Positions 7,466 through 18,983 of a DNA stretch of 64,000 nt are shown one piece after another; within the stretch, counting starts at the first letter, position 1; the number at the start of each line of letters is the position of its first letter. The DNA lies in contig JAEWJK010000013.1 of assembly GCA_023386555.1 (NCBI GenBank), positions 186,001 through 250,000 of the forward strand, read 5' to 3'. Below the pieces are notes generated by a model. That model made no database searches. It worked only from the letters and a program-made list of their open reading frames with translations, and was not told the DNA's origin. This DNA comes from Bacteroidota bacterium. Lineage in GTDB: Bacteria; Bacteroidota; Bacteroidia; Chitinophagales; Chitinophagaceae. Both the position numbers and the translations under genes were made by a program.

Positions 7466-9214
7466 TTACTTCCCATAAATCTTCAACATCTCTTTCAAAT
7501 CATCCAGTGTATTGATCTCATCCGCTTTTTTATCTCTCCGCCACCTGTTCATTCGGGGAAACCGAAGGGCTACACCACTTTTATGTCGTTTACTTTCGGC
7601 AATGCCTTCAAAAGCAATTTCAAAAACGAGTTCAGGTTTAACGGTTCTTACCGGTCCAAACTTTTCCAGTGAGTTTCGTTTTACAAAATTGTCAACCTGT
7701 GCAAATTCTTTATCGGTTAATCCGCTGTAGGCTTTGGTAAATGTTACCAGCTTATCTCCATCACGGATAGCAAAAGTATAATCGGTATATAAATTGCTTC
7801 TTCTGCCACTTCCTTTTTGTGCATATACTAAAACGGCATCGATCACTAAAGGATCGATCTTCCATTTCCACCAGTCACCAGTTTTTCTACCTGATTGATA
7901 GATGGATGATTTTCGCTTCAGCATCAATCCTTCACTGCCCATTTCTCTTGCATGGCTTCTGGTTTCAGCAAGATTTTCCCAGGTGTCGAATGTGATGATG
8001 GGGGAGAGTTTTAAAACGTTTCTGATTTCTTGTTTCTCGTTGGTTGTTTCTCGTTTGTTACCGACTGTCAAGATTTGTTCATTATAGACAGGCAGCGTTA
8101 TAGATTGAATAATTTTTTCAAGTTGCAATCTTCTTTCTTCGAGTGGTTTATTTCTCCAGTCTTCACCATTGTACTCTAATAAGTCGTAAGCAAAAAATGC
8201 AACGGGGGCTTCCAGTAATTGTTTTTTTGTAACATTCTTTCTGCCGATCCTTGTTTGTAATGCAGCAAAAGGTAAAGGCATTTCACCATTGAATGGGAGT
8301 ATCTCACCATCTAAAACACAACCTTCTGGTAAAAGGTCTTTTAATTTTTCGTATTCAGGAAATTTATCAGTGATCAGTTCTTCACCACGGCTCCAGACAA
8401 ATAATTCATTGTTACGTTTGATGATCTGTCCACGAATGCCATCCCATTTCCATTCAGCCTGCCATTCATCCGGTGAACCAAGTGTTGCCGGATCATCCTG
8501 TAAGGCATAAGCTAAATAAAAAGGATAAGGCTTTGAATGATCTGTTGAAGATGCATGTTCAGTCAGCAATTCATCGAATGAAATGTTAGATGGATCCCAG
8601 TTACCTGAAATACGATGAGCAATAATGGATGATGATAAGCCTGTTGCTTTGGCCAGTGCATTTACAATAAGGCCTTGTGATACACCAATACGAAAATTTC
8701 CGGTGATGAGTTTCGTGAATACAAATCGTTCGAGTTGATTCATCTCACTCCATGACTGCAGAATAAAATTTTTACGAATTGATTCATCAGCTTTGGTGAT
8801 GGAGATGAGCGTTTCGAGGTAGTAATGAAGGTGTTTCTCGTTTGTTGTTTCTTGTTCGATGGAAACGTTTCTTGTTTCTTGTTTCTGGTTTGTTGTTTCT
8901 CGTTGTTCTTCGATCGACAATGGACTATAAACTATGGTCTCTGGCAATACTAAGGAGATAGTTTCTGCAAGATCTCCTACACTGTGATAACATTCTGCAA
9001 ACAACCAGGTAGGAAGATCAGTCAACTCACCACACCATTCCCATAGCTGTGTTGAAGTGACAGCTCTTTTTGGCCGACGTCCTGTGAATAATGCAATTAC
9101 CCAAACCTTGTCTTTATCATTGGCAGTGGAGAAGTAATTGGAAATTGCTTCCAATCTTTCATTGGTTTTAGTTGATGTGCCAAGGATGTTGACGAGTTGG
9201 GCAAATTTTTTCAA
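7466..9214 (-). CDS. ATP-dependent DNA ligase with two in-frame repeat inserts
   Basis: The 582-residue protein has a DNA-binding N-terminal domain, a nucleotidyltransferase domain with motif I EWKWDGIRG (adenylated Lys256), the LDGEIL and SEGLMLKR motifs, and a C-terminal OB-fold domain. It seals nicks using ATP, alongside the NAD-dependent housekeeping ligase expected elsewhere in the genome. Two hydrophilic segments, residues 104-127 and 385-400, consist of the words ETTNEK and QETRN. At DNA level both are copies of one short word repeat and do not look like part of the fold. The genes often linked to such ligases in this phylum (an exonuclease and an Lhr-type helicase) are not here. Catalytic motifs are intact. 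Confidence 0.92.
   Translation of the reverse strand: MKKFAQLVNILGTSTKTNERLEAISNYFSTANDKDKVWVIALFTGRRPKRAVTSTQLWEWCGELTDLPTWLFAECYHSVGDLAETISLVLPETIVYSPLSIEEQRETTNQKQETRNVSIEQETTNEKHLHYYLETLISITKADESIRKNFILQSWSEMNQLERFVFTKLITGNFRIGVSQGLIVNALAKATGLSSSIIAHRISGNWDPSNISFDELLTEHASSTDHSKPYPFYLAYALQDDPATLGSPDEWQAEWKWDGIRGQIIKRNNELFVWSRGEELITDKFPEYEKLKDLLPEGCVLDGEILPFNGEMPLPFAALQTRIGRKNVTKKQLLEAPVAFFAYDLLEYNGEDWRNKPLEERRLQLEKIIQSITLPVYNEQILTVGNKRETTNEKQEIRNVLKLSPIITFDTWENLAETRSHAREMGSEGLMLKRKSSIYQSGRKTGDWWKWKIDPLVIDAVLVYAQKGSGRRSNLYTDYTFAIRDGDKLVTFTKAYSGLTDKEFAQVDNFVKRNSLEKFGPVRTVKPELVFEIAFEGIAESKRHKSGVALRFPRMNRWRRDKKADEINTLDDLKEMLKIYGK
8015..8059 (-). repeat. In-frame word repeat inside the ligase gene, second insert
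   Basis: Encodes ligase residues 386-400 (KRETTNEKQEIRN and flanks). It uses the same GAAACAA / AACGAGAAA words as the insert at 8834. Confidence 0.6.
8834..8905 (-). repeat. In-frame word repeat inside the ligase gene, first insert
   Basis: Encodes ligase residues 104-127. On the plus strand it reads as repeated TTTCTTG, GTTTGTTG and TTTCTCG words. It joins the N-terminal DNA-binding domain at what looks like a loop. Confidence 0.65.
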
Positions 9215-9273
9215 TCTGGAATTTTAAGTTCTGGGTATTGTATTCAAATTTCGTGCTTGTTTAATGCAAACAA

Positions 9274-9302
9274 AAAAGACGATGCTGTTAACATCGTCTT
9301 TT
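9274..9302 (-). terminator. Intrinsic terminator after the DPP-IV-like gene
   Basis: AAAAGACGATG and CATCGTCTTTT form an 11-base stem with a 7-base loop. On the minus strand it is followed by TTTTGTTTG. It separates the peptidase gene from the ligase gene. Confidence 0.85.
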
Positions 9303-9336
9303 ATTATTGAGAGATTGCTTTCTCGATCATCGGCAA

Positions 9337-11478
9337 TTATCTTCCTCCAGGAGGACAGTGTTGTTTCAAGAAGTTTGTAAATAATACTGAAAGATGTTGT
9401 GATGTTCCTGCACCTTCCCTGATGCTATGTGTTCTGTTTGGGTAAGCCATCATAGAGAATTGCTTTCCAAGTTTCACCAGTTCATTAATAAGTAATTCGG
9501 TATTCTGGTAGTGTACATTATCATCACCAGTTCCATGAACAACTAATAAATTTCCTTTTAGGCCTTTCGCATGTGTTACTGCAGAGGCATCTATGTAAGC
9601 CTGCATGTTTTCACTTGAAAGACCCATGTAACGTTCTTCATAGATATTATCGTAGCTCAATCTCCAGGCAACAGGAGCAATGGCAATTCCTGTTTTGTAA
9701 ATTTCAGGATAACGGAACAACAGGTTAAGTGTTGTTGATCCACCACCACTCCAGCCCCAAACTGCTACACGACTTGTATCAACAAATTGCCATTGTAATA
9801 TTTTCTTTGCAGCAGCAGCCTGATCATCTACATTAATAATTCCGATTTTCTGATAAATTGATTTCCTCCATGCTGCACCTTTTGGTCCAGGTGTACCACG
9901 GTTATCTACACTTATGTAGATATAGCCATCTTTGGCCATATCACCTGCATACAGGTTTCTTTGAGAACCGTAAGAATCTCTTACAGTCTGGCTGGCAGGT
10001 TCTGCGTAAACAAGGAATACGACAGGATATTTTTTTGTTGAATCAAAGTTTGTTGGCTTTATCATCCATGCATCCATTGTAACACCTTCTTCAGTGGTTA
10101 CTTTGAACATCTCAATATTATTTCTTGTCGGTCGATTTGGAGATTGTCCTTTAACGATTACTGTATGATTAGGTAAAGAAACCCATTCAACTGAAGGTGG
10201 AATGGCAGCACTTGAAAAACGATGTTGTGCAAATGTTGCATTGGGTGTTATTTCGTAACTGTGTGTTCCCTTTTGTGTTTCCGGAGATAAAGATTCTAAT
10301 TCACCACTACCGTCAAGTTTAGTACGATATAAATATTGCTGCGTAGCATTATCCGGTGAAGCCATGAAATATACGAATCCATTTTTTTCATCAATAGCCT
10401 TTAATGTGATGATATCATAATCACCTTTAGTAATCAATGTTTCTTTTTTCCCATCACGACTGATGCGATAGATATGTCTCCATCCATCTTTTTCGCTCAC
10501 CCATAAAAATTCTTTTCCATCGTTGAGCCAGAACCAACCTGTAGGATCATCATACCATCTCCCTTTTATGTCGATCCATGCTTTATCAGATTCTTCATAA
10601 AATTTATTTGCAGCACCTGTTGATGTATTGATGTAGTAAAGTTTACTGTTGTTTTGTTTGCGGTTTAATTGCTGAACAATCAGTTCATTTTTATCGCTCC
10701 ATTCCATAGCTGTGAGATAGTGCTGTATAGAACTTCCGGGAATGTTCATCCATTTGGTAGCTGACCCATTTACATTTACTACACCCAGTTTTACAGACGA
10801 TGGATCTTCACCCACTTTTGGATATTCGATCGGAATTACATAAGAGTAGATCGAATCAGTATAATTCACTAAATAAAAGTTCTTGATCTTTCTTGCATCA
10901 ACCTGCCAGTAAGCAATGCTTTTACTATCGGGGCTCCAGCGAAATCCATCTCTCAGATCAAACTCTTCTTCATAAGCCCAGTCAAATGTTCCGTTGATAA
11001 TACGATCAGTTCCATCTTTGGTTAACTGTGAAACCTTTCCTGTTTTGATATCTTCTGAATAGATATTGTGTTTACTAACGTAAGCAACTTTATTTCCATC
11101 GGGAGAAAATTTTGCAAACATCAATGAAGACTCCGGCAGTTTTGCTCCGAGTTTTTGCAGTTTGAAATTATTCAGATCAAGCACCCAATAATCACCTCTT
11201 GTTTCATAACGCCATACTCTTTTTGAGTTAGTGTAGATGAGTATTTTCTTTCCATCTTCAGAAAAAGTAAAATCCTTTACATCTAAAGGCTTGTTACTTC
11301 CTTTCGGTGTTAGCTGAGATGCATCTGCAATAACAATCTTACCCATTGCCGGCAACATATATTTTACAATGCCACCTTCTTCAGCATCATAATAACCATT
11401 GCCATCTTTCGTCCATTTATATTGTGCATTCGAAATAAAACTGCTTACAAGCAGTAAACAAAGCAGAAGAAATCTCAT
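9337..11478 (-). CDS. Exported dipeptidyl peptidase IV-like serine peptidase (S9B)
   Basis: With the start at the ATG at 11478 the protein has 713 residues and a clear signal peptide (MRFLLLCLLLVSSFISNAQ). A longer frame from 11568 would run across the pyrG terminator at 11560, so I reject it. The N-terminal half is the DPP-IV beta-propeller. The C-terminal half is the alpha/beta hydrolase domain with the nucleophile in GWSGGGS, the acid in HGTGDDNVHYQ and the His in NRTHSIREG. The family removes X-Pro dipeptides from peptides in the periplasm or at the surface. The catalytic triad is complete. It stands alone between two terminators. Confidence 0.93.
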   Translation of the reverse strand: MRFLLLCLLLVSSFISNAQYKWTKDGNGYYDAEEGGIVKYMLPAMGKIVIADASQLTPKGSNKPLDVKDFTFSEDGKKILIYTNSKRVWRYETRGDYWVLDLNNFKLQKLGAKLPESSLMFAKFSPDGNKVAYVSKHNIYSEDIKTGKVSQLTKDGTDRIINGTFDWAYEEEFDLRDGFRWSPDSKSIAYWQVDARKIKNFYLVNYTDSIYSYVIPIEYPKVGEDPSSVKLGVVNVNGSATKWMNIPGSSIQHYLTAMEWSDKNELIVQQLNRKQNNSKLYYINTSTGAANKFYEESDKAWIDIKGRWYDDPTGWFWLNDGKEFLWVSEKDGWRHIYRISRDGKKETLITKGDYDIITLKAIDEKNGFVYFMASPDNATQQYLYRTKLDGSGELESLSPETQKGTHSYEITPNATFAQHRFSSAAIPPSVEWVSLPNHTVIVKGQSPNRPTRNNIEMFKVTTEEGVTMDAWMIKPTNFDSTKKYPVVFLVYAEPASQTVRDSYGSQRNLYAGDMAKDGYIYISVDNRGTPGPKGAAWRKSIYQKIGIINVDDQAAAAKKILQWQFVDTSRVAVWGWSGGGSTTLNLLFRYPEIYKTGIAIAPVAWRLSYDNIYEERYMGLSSENMQAYIDASAVTHAKGLKGNLLVVHGTGDDNVHYQNTELLINELVKLGKQFSMMAYPNRTHSIREGAGTSQHLSVLFTNFLKQHCPPGGR

Positions 11479-11551
11479 GTAGCAAAAATTTAAGGCATGA
11501 AAATACGCAATGACAGCAAGACTAAAGCCTGTATTAACAAGAATGTGATAA

Positions 11552-11577
11552 AAGGAAAAGTCCTGCAATTGCAGGAC
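11552..11577 (-). terminator. Intrinsic terminator after pyrG
   Basis: GTCCTGC-AATT-GCAGGAC (11560-11577) is a perfect 7-base stem, followed on the minus strand by TTTTCCTTTT. It lies 28 bases beyond the pyrG stop codon. Confidence 0.8.
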
Positions 11578-11604
11578 CTTCCAGATATAATTGGGAGATA
11601 TTGA

Positions 11605-13565
<1,961 letters not shown>

Positions 13566-14450
13566 ATGAAGAAGTTCCTCTTCCTGGGCTTTGCAGCCTT
13601 TGTATCTGCCGCATTATTAAGTTATACTTTAAAGCCCAAAGACCAGATTCTAACACCGGAATGTTATATCAGTTGTTTTGAAAGCGACATGTTTGCTGAA
13701 TTTCAGCGGGAAGCTGCTACTACCGATTTTGCCAATATGCACGATAATCCTTTGCCATTTGTTTACGAAGACCAAAAAGGATCAATGATAACTTTCAAAA
13801 CCTCTGACGGTCAAGATGGACAGGCTTATTTTATTCCGGCCAAGAAAAAGAGTAATAAATATTTACTGGTTATACAGGAATGGTGGGGTTTGAATGATTA
13901 TGTAAAAAAAGAATCAGACTGGTATTGGGATGAACTGGATAAAGAAGCAAACGTGTTAGCCCTCGATATGTATGATGGCAAAGTGGCTACAACGAGAGAC
14001 AGTGCTCAGAAATATGTGCAGGGAATTAAGAATGACAGGCTAGTGAATATTATTAAAGGAGCTATTGCTTATGGTGGGGAAGATGCAGAAATCTCAACAC
14101 TGGGTTGGTGTTTTGGTGGTGCCTGGAGTTTACAGGCTTCTATTATTGCCGGAAAACAGGGAAGAGCAGGGGTGATGTTTTATGGAAGGCCGGAAACTAA
14201 TATCGACAGGTTGAAAATGTTGAATGCAGATATCATTGGATTCTTTGGAAATAAAGACAAAAGTCCTTCACCTGAAATAGTAGATGCTTTTGAAAAGAAT
14301 ATGAAAGAAGCAGGTAAGAATCTAACCGTTCATCGTTACGAAGCTGGTCATGGTTTTGCAAATCCAAGCAATCCAAACTTTGATGAAGCTGCCACAAAAG
14401 ATGCAAGGAAGAAAGCAGTGGAGTTTTTGCAGAAGCGGATTGATGATTAA
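13566..14450 (+). CDS. Exported dienelactone hydrolase family protein
   Basis: The 294-residue protein begins with a hydrophobic export signal (MKKFLFLGFAAFVSAALLSYTL). The alpha/beta-hydrolase core contains the Cys nucleophile in GWCFGGAW (GxCxGG type), an Asp in FFGNKDKS and a His in AGHGFANP, the triad of carboxymethylenebutenolidase-like enzymes. Family members hydrolyse lactones or other small esters; the true substrate is unknown. Its last four bases overlap the convergent toxin gene. Confidence 0.88.
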   Translation: MKKFLFLGFAAFVSAALLSYTLKPKDQILTPECYISCFESDMFAEFQREAATTDFANMHDNPLPFVYEDQKGSMITFKTSDGQDGQAYFIPAKKKSNKYLLVIQEWWGLNDYVKKESDWYWDELDKEANVLALDMYDGKVATTRDSAQKYVQGIKNDRLVNIIKGAIAYGGEDAEISTLGWCFGGAWSLQASIIAGKQGRAGVMFYGRPETNIDRLKMLNADIIGFFGNKDKSPSPEIVDAFEKNMKEAGKNLTVHRYEAGHGFANPSNPNFDEAATKDARKKAVEFLQKRIDD

Positions 14451-14824
14451 AGCTGCTTCGTATTATTTTTTAGCCAGACAACAATATCATCAAAGTCAAT
14501 TTTAGATGATGCTATGTCAATGACGAAATCGTAAGCCTCATTTTCTGATGCAGTTAATAGAATTTTATTTTTTTTTAGAAAGATTTGAGCTGCCAGAAAT
14601 CCAGTTCTTTTATTGCCGTCAACAAATGGGTGATTCTTTACAATGCTTTCTATAAGTGCTGCTGCTTTATGATAATTTGTGGGATACAACTCTTCACCTC
14701 CAAAAGTTTGAGAGATTCGTCCTATCGCACTTTCAAGTAAGTTATTATCTCGGATGCCATGGCTTCCGCCAAAGAAAGAAATCGAAAGATCGTGTAATCT
14801 TAGAACTTCTTGCAGGGTTATCAT
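14447..14824 (-). CDS. Doc-type toxin (death-on-curing, Fic fold)
   Basis: This 125-residue protein has the motif HPFVDGNKRTG (His65 to Gly75), the Doc variant of the Fic active site with Lys in place of the second Gly. Doc of phage P1 phosphorylates EF-Tu; Fic relatives AMPylate their targets. The start codon overlaps the stop of the gene upstream by ATGA, the usual coupling of toxin and antitoxin. It converges on the dienelactone hydrolase gene with a 4-base overlap. The toxin family is clear; toxicity is untested. Confidence 0.88.
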   Translation of the reverse strand: MITLQEVLRLHDLSISFFGGSHGIRDNNLLESAIGRISQTFGGEELYPTNYHKAAALIESIVKNHPFVDGNKRTGFLAAQIFLKKNKILLTASENEAYDFVIDIASSKIDFDDIVVWLKNNTKQL

Positions 14825-15006
14825 TCTGCAAGTCTTTTTAGCGTGTTACCATATTGTGCCACAGCTTCAGCAAAAAGGTATTCAATTGAATCTTTTTGTA
14901 GAAGATCTATTTTGCTGATTAAATTATTAACCAATTCTAATTGTTCTTCATTCATTGAGCGAACTGATGAAATTATTTTTTCTCTTTTTTCTTCTACTGG
15001 AATCAT
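14821..15006 (-). CDS. Probable antitoxin of the Doc-type pair
   Basis: A 61-residue charged protein placed directly upstream of the Doc-like toxin with overlapping stop and start codons. It is predicted helical (KREKIISSVRSMNEEQLELVNNLISKI) and ends with a segment containing YLFAEAVAQYGNTLKRLAE that could wrap the toxin. It does not show the typical Phd N-terminal DNA-binding pattern, so the family name is open. A consensus-like promoter box lies just upstream, at the hldD stop codon. Confidence 0.72.
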   Translation of the reverse strand: MIPVEEKREKIISSVRSMNEEQLELVNNLISKIDLLQKDSIEYLFAEAVAQYGNTLKRLAE

Positions 15007-15019
15007 AAAACACTTTTCT

Positions 15020-15027
15020 CAAATTTA
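15020..15027 (-). promoter_or_regulatory. -7 promoter box for the toxin-antitoxin pair
   Basis: Read on the minus strand this is TAAATTTG, an exact TAnnTTTG match. It overlaps the stop codon of hldD and would start a transcript a few bases before the antitoxin. Confidence 0.45.
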
Positions 15028-16041
15028 CCAAATCCTTCCCATAGTCAGGTAGTCCTTAACATATTCTGTAATTCCATCTTCCAGTGAATAAAAATCAGCA
15101 GCATATCCAGCTGTTTTTAACTTCAGCATATTTGCTTCTGTAAAATATTGATATTTATCCCGAATATCTTCAGGCATATCAATGAACTGGATGTTTGGTT
15201 GAAGATCCAATCCGGCAAATGTTGCTTTCACCAGGTCTTCAAATGTTCTGGCTTTACCTGTACCTAAGTTATAGATGCCATTTTTGGTAATTGACCATTC
15301 ACCATTCACCATTGACTGCATCATCCAATAAATAACTTTCACAACATCCTTCACATAAATAAAATCACGGAGTTGCTTCCCATCTTCGAAATCCGGTCGA
15401 TGACTTTTGAACAATTTTACTACTCCATCTTTTTTTAACTGGTTGAAGGAATGCCAGATCACACTGGCCATTCTGCCTTTGTGGTATTCATTCGGACCAT
15501 ACACATTGAAGAATTTTAAACCTGTCCATGAGGGTGGAGTTTGCTTGTCATCCTGAGCTTGTCGAAGTACCCATTTATCAAATTCATTCTTGCTTACACC
15601 ATAAGGATTTAAGGGCTGCAACTTTTCGATCACTTCGTGGTTATCATCATAACCCAATTCACCTGAACCATAAGTAGCTGCAGAAGATGCATAGATCAAG
15701 GGAACATTTCTTTCTACGCAATAATTCCAGACGTCTTTTGAATACTGAACGTTCAGTTCCTCATGAATGGAATAATCAAATTCAGTTGTATCTGTTCGTG
15801 CACCAAGATGAATGAAGCAATTTACTTTTATAACATGTTCCTTCAGCCAATCAAATAAATTATATCGTTCAACTACATGAGCAAATCCCTTTTGTTCCCA
15901 GTTTCTTCTTTTCGCTTCCACACCAAAAGCATCTACCAATATAATATTGCGATAGCCTTGTTCATTCAGATAAGCTACCATGCAACTGCCGATAAATCCT
16001 GCAGCACCGGTAACGATTATATAAGATGATTGCTCTGCCAT
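15025..16041 (-). CDS. hldD: ADP-L-glycero-D-manno-heptose 6-epimerase
   Basis: A 338-residue extended short-chain dehydrogenase. The N-terminal Rossmann motif is VTGAAGFIGSCM. The catalytic YGVSK (YxxxK) lies near residue 147, preceded by a Ser-rich strand (YASSAATYG). The family epimerises ADP-heptose to the L,D form used in lipopolysaccharide core. The features KRRNWEQKGF and LRDFIYVKDV fit HldD better than generic sugar epimerases. Its ATG overlaps the purL stop as TGATG, implying translational coupling. Confidence 0.85.
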   Translation of the reverse strand: MAEQSSYIIVTGAAGFIGSCMVAYLNEQGYRNIILVDAFGVEAKRRNWEQKGFAHVVERYNLFDWLKEHVIKVNCFIHLGARTDTTEFDYSIHEELNVQYSKDVWNYCVERNVPLIYASSAATYGSGELGYDDNHEVIEKLQPLNPYGVSKNEFDKWVLRQAQDDKQTPPSWTGLKFFNVYGPNEYHKGRMASVIWHSFNQLKKDGVVKLFKSHRPDFEDGKQLRDFIYVKDVVKVIYWMMQSMVNGEWSITKNGIYNLGTGKARTFEDLVKATFAGLDLQPNIQFIDMPEDIRDKYQYFTEANMLKLKTAGYAADFYSLEDGITEYVKDYLTMGRIW

Positions 16042-18236
16042 CAGTTATTTAAGATGCTTTCGATTGCAGTGTCATACTTCTGTTTCCAATCGTTGATGCT
16101 ACCCCAGCTTTCACCATTTACTTTTATCTCTCCATTTGTAACAGCACCAAGTTTAGTAACGATAATGCCACCAGTTTTTATTTTTTCAACTAGTTCTTTA
16201 CTGCATGTTACAACAACACGGCTTTGGGCTTCACCAAACCAGAAAGCATCGTTTCTTAATTCCGTTTCGGCCTTAACATCAAATCCCAAATTCCGATTAA
16301 ATCCTTTTTCGAGTAACGTAACTGCAAGCCCACCTTCGCTGATATCGTGTGCAGATTTAATGAGTTTCTTACTGATCAATGAAGCAACAAACTGCTGCAA
16401 GTTGAACTCTTCTTCCAGCTCAAACATTGGAGCAGGAGAAAATTCAACACCTTTTAGCTTATGTAAATATTCAGATGAGCCAATACAATTCTTTTGCTCG
16501 CCAATCAACAAGATCACATCACCAACTTCTTTAAAATCCATCGTCATCCTGTTTTCCAGGTTTTCAATCACACCTACCATACCAATCGTTGGTGTTGGAT
16601 AAACCGGTCCTTCAGGATTTTGATTATAGAAACTTACATTTCCGCCAGTTACCGGTGTATTGAATTTTCGGCAGGCATCACCCATTCCTGTCACTGCTTT
16701 TACAAACTGGTAGTACACTTCAGGATCGTAAGGATTACCAAAATTGAGACAGTTGGTAACACCCAATGGCTCACCACCACTGCAAACAATATTCCTGGCA
16801 GCTTCGGCTACAGCGATCATTCCGCCTTTGTAAGGATCGGCATACACATATTTACTGTTGCAATCAACCGTAACGGTTAGGGCTTTGCCGGTTCCTTTTG
16901 CCAAAATAACTGCAGCATCACTTGGATTGTTTGTCGATGCATTAGCTGCACCAACCATGCTATCATATTGTGTATATACCCAACGTTTAGATGCAATATT
17001 CGGGATCTGTATCAATTGCTCTGCAATAGATTTTAAATCCGTTACATCTTCAATGCTATTGATATCAAATGATCTTATCTTCTCAAAATACTTCGGTACG
17101 TTGTAAGGCCTTTCATAAACAGGGGCACCACCACCTAGTACCAATTCGTAAGCAGGAATTTCAGCTTCCAGTTCTCCATGCATATAAAACTTCAGTAAAC
17201 CATCACCTGTCACTTCACCAATATTGCTGGCAGAAAGATCCCATTTCTCAAACACTTTCAATACTGCTTCTTCTTTTCCTTTCTCAACAACGATCAGCAT
17301 TCTTTCCTGGCTTTCGCTTAAAAGCAATTCCCAGGCTTTCATATTCTGCTGACGGGTAGGAACTTTCTCCAGGTCAATCCTCATTCCCACACCACCTTTT
17401 GCACTCATCTCTGCAGTAGAACATATAATTCCTGCTGCACCCATATCCTGCATACCGACAACAGCACCTGTTTCTATTACTTCAAGGCAAGCTTCTAATA
17501 ATTTCTTTTCCTGGAAAGGATCACCAACCTGAACCGCAGGCAATTCTTCTGCACTTTCTGCTGTGATATCTGCTGAGGCAAAAGACGCTCCACCAATTCC
17601 ATCTTTACCGGTGGCACTTCCTACGAAGAAAACAGGATTACCAACTCCTTCAGCTGTTGCAGAAATCGTTTTGCCAACCTTTACAATACCAACACTCATG
17701 GCATTCACGAGTGGATTGGTATGATAACAATCTTCAAAATACACTTCACCACCAACGGTAGGAACGCCAAAACAATTTCCGTAATGACCAATGCCATGCA
17801 CCACACCGGCTAAGAGCCTTTGTGTTTTTTTATCTTTTAAATTTCCGAAACGTAAACTATTCAGGGATGCAATTGGTCTTGCACCCATGGTAAAAATGTC
17901 CCGCTGAATTCCACCTACACCTGTTGCTGCTCCCTGGAAAGGTTCAATGGCAGAAGGGTGATTGTGACTTTCAATTTTGAATACTACTCCAAAGCCATTA
18001 CCCATGTCCATTAAGCCGGCATTTTCTTCTCCGGCAGCCACTAACATTTTGCCACCGCTTCTTGGCAATGTCTTCAGCCATTTAATGGAGTTCTTGTAGC
18101 TGCAATGTTCACTCCACATACCACTGAAAGCACATAGCTCTGTGAAGTTGGGAGTTCTGCCAAGTTTTTCTTTGATGAGTTCAAATTCTGCTTCTGTAAG
18201 ACGAAGCTGCTGAGCGGTTTTTGCGGTTATTTCCAT
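16041..18236 (-). CDS. purL: Phosphoribosylformylglycinamidine synthase II
   Basis: The 731-residue length is that of the small PurL, which works with separate PurS and PurQ to make FGAM in purine synthesis. The start shows [21 protein letters not shown], and the ATP/Mg sites appear in [23 protein letters not shown] and GMQDMGAAG. Two repeated AIRS-like halves are visible (second begins near YDSMVGAAN). PurS and PurQ are not in this window. A copy of the dispersed repeat lies 75-105 bases upstream. Coupled to hldD downstream, though the two pathways are unrelated. Confidence 0.95.
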   Translation of the reverse strand: MEITAKTAQQLRLTEAEFELIKEKLGRTPNFTELCAFSGMWSEHCSYKNSIKWLKTLPRSGGKMLVAAGEENAGLMDMGNGFGVVFKIESHNHPSAIEPFQGAATGVGGIQRDIFTMGARPIASLNSLRFGNLKDKKTQRLLAGVVHGIGHYGNCFGVPTVGGEVYFEDCYHTNPLVNAMSVGIVKVGKTISATAEGVGNPVFFVGSATGKDGIGGASFASADITAESAEELPAVQVGDPFQEKKLLEACLEVIETGAVVGMQDMGAAGIICSTAEMSAKGGVGMRIDLEKVPTRQQNMKAWELLLSESQERMLIVVEKGKEEAVLKVFEKWDLSASNIGEVTGDGLLKFYMHGELEAEIPAYELVLGGGAPVYERPYNVPKYFEKIRSFDINSIEDVTDLKSIAEQLIQIPNIASKRWVYTQYDSMVGAANASTNNPSDAAVILAKGTGKALTVTVDCNSKYVYADPYKGGMIAVAEAARNIVCSGGEPLGVTNCLNFGNPYDPEVYYQFVKAVTGMGDACRKFNTPVTGGNVSFYNQNPEGPVYPTPTIGMVGVIENLENRMTMDFKEVGDVILLIGEQKNCIGSSEYLHKLKGVEFSPAPMFELEEEFNLQQFVASLISKKLIKSAHDISEGGLAVTLLEKGFNRNLGFDVKAETELRNDAFWFGEAQSRVVVTCSKELVEKIKTGGIIVTKLGAVTNGEIKVNGESWGSINDWKQKYDTAIESILNN

Positions 18237-18310
18237 AACGCTGCGAAGGTAAGGAACGTGTTGGAGTAGGAAAGTGAAGTTTTATGCACTTAGCTGTGGG
18301 AATTCTAATC

Positions 18311-18343
18311 ACCGTCTGTTGTGTCACTCACTTGTACGGTTGG
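18311..18343 (-). repeat. Dispersed intergenic repeat, copy 3
   Basis: On the minus strand it contains GTACAAGTGAGTGACACAAC, identical over that stretch to the copy at 19335. It has the GTGACAC core. Confidence 0.7.
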
Positions 18344-18347
18344 AGGT

Positions 18348-18983
18348 TTATTGAGCTTTCTGAATACTTATTGTTTTTAAAAAGTATTCAGCATTCTTAA
18401 CAAAACTGTCATTTAGGAGAGGACGTTTGGAAAATCGCTCAAAATTCAAATTGACGAAATTTCCTTTTATAGATGAACCACATAATAGTGTCTGTTTATA
18501 TAGAGTATCGTAGGTGTCAAAAAAGTTCTGCCTAATTATAGAATAATAGGTATTGTTAATCCGGAGTAAGGTATCGGAAAGTACTTCCTGTCCTAACCGT
18601 TTCAACTCTTCTTTTTGACGTTCTTTCTGAAAAAATATATTTAAGCTATCTGTTATTTGCCGAGAAGGCATGAAAATCGAATGTGTAATAGTAAATCTCT
18701 CAACAGAATCTTTAGGCTCTCTCCAATACCAACCTGATTCTTTAATTAGGGGTAAATTTTTAGGTTGAACTCGATATTTAATATAATGACAGGTATTACA
18801 ATCTGAATAATGCGTCCAATTGAAAGAGGTATCATATCTTTTTGGCAGCGTTATCGAAATAGTTCCTAATGAGTCAGCCAAACTTATGATTACATTCCTA
18901 CTTTCCTCCGGAGGTATTTCAATTGAAACATGTGGATTACAAGCTATTAGTAGGGTAATAAATATTATGATACAGGTTTTCAT
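18348..18983 (-). CDS. Putative lipoprotein of unknown function
   Basis: The 211-residue protein has a lipoprotein signal (MKTCIIIFITLLIACNPHV) with the lipobox LIAC, so Cys15 would be acylated and the protein anchored to a membrane. The body is not recognised. Residues 62-66 read CNTCH, which matches the CXXCH heme pattern, but a single motif in this context may be chance. The start codon directly abuts the stop of the SemiSWEET gene (TAA then ATG), so the two are likely one transcript. Confidence 0.7.
   Translation of the reverse strand: MKTCIIIFITLLIACNPHVSIEIPPEESRNVIISLADSLGTISITLPKRYDTSFNWTHYSDCNTCHYIKYRVQPKNLPLIKESGWYWREPKDSVERFTITHSIFMPSRQITDSLNIFFQKERQKEELKRLGQEVLSDTLLRINNTYYSIIRQNFFDTYDTLYKQTLLCGSSIKGNFVNLNFERFSKRPLLNDSFVKNAEYFLKTISIQKAQ

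Noticed and set aside
8834..8905. CRISPR-like array in the ligase gene
   Set aside because: The words are degenerate, adjacent and in frame, with no regular spacer-repeat alternation and no cas genes in the window.
11479..11568. Longer N-terminus for the DPP-IV-like protein
   Set aside because: The extension crosses the pyrG terminator stem, and the ATG at 11478 begins a proper signal peptide.
16030..16602. A 190-codon plus-strand frame opposite purL
   Set aside because: It is the antisense shadow of a firmly identified gene and has low-complexity Ser-rich translation.
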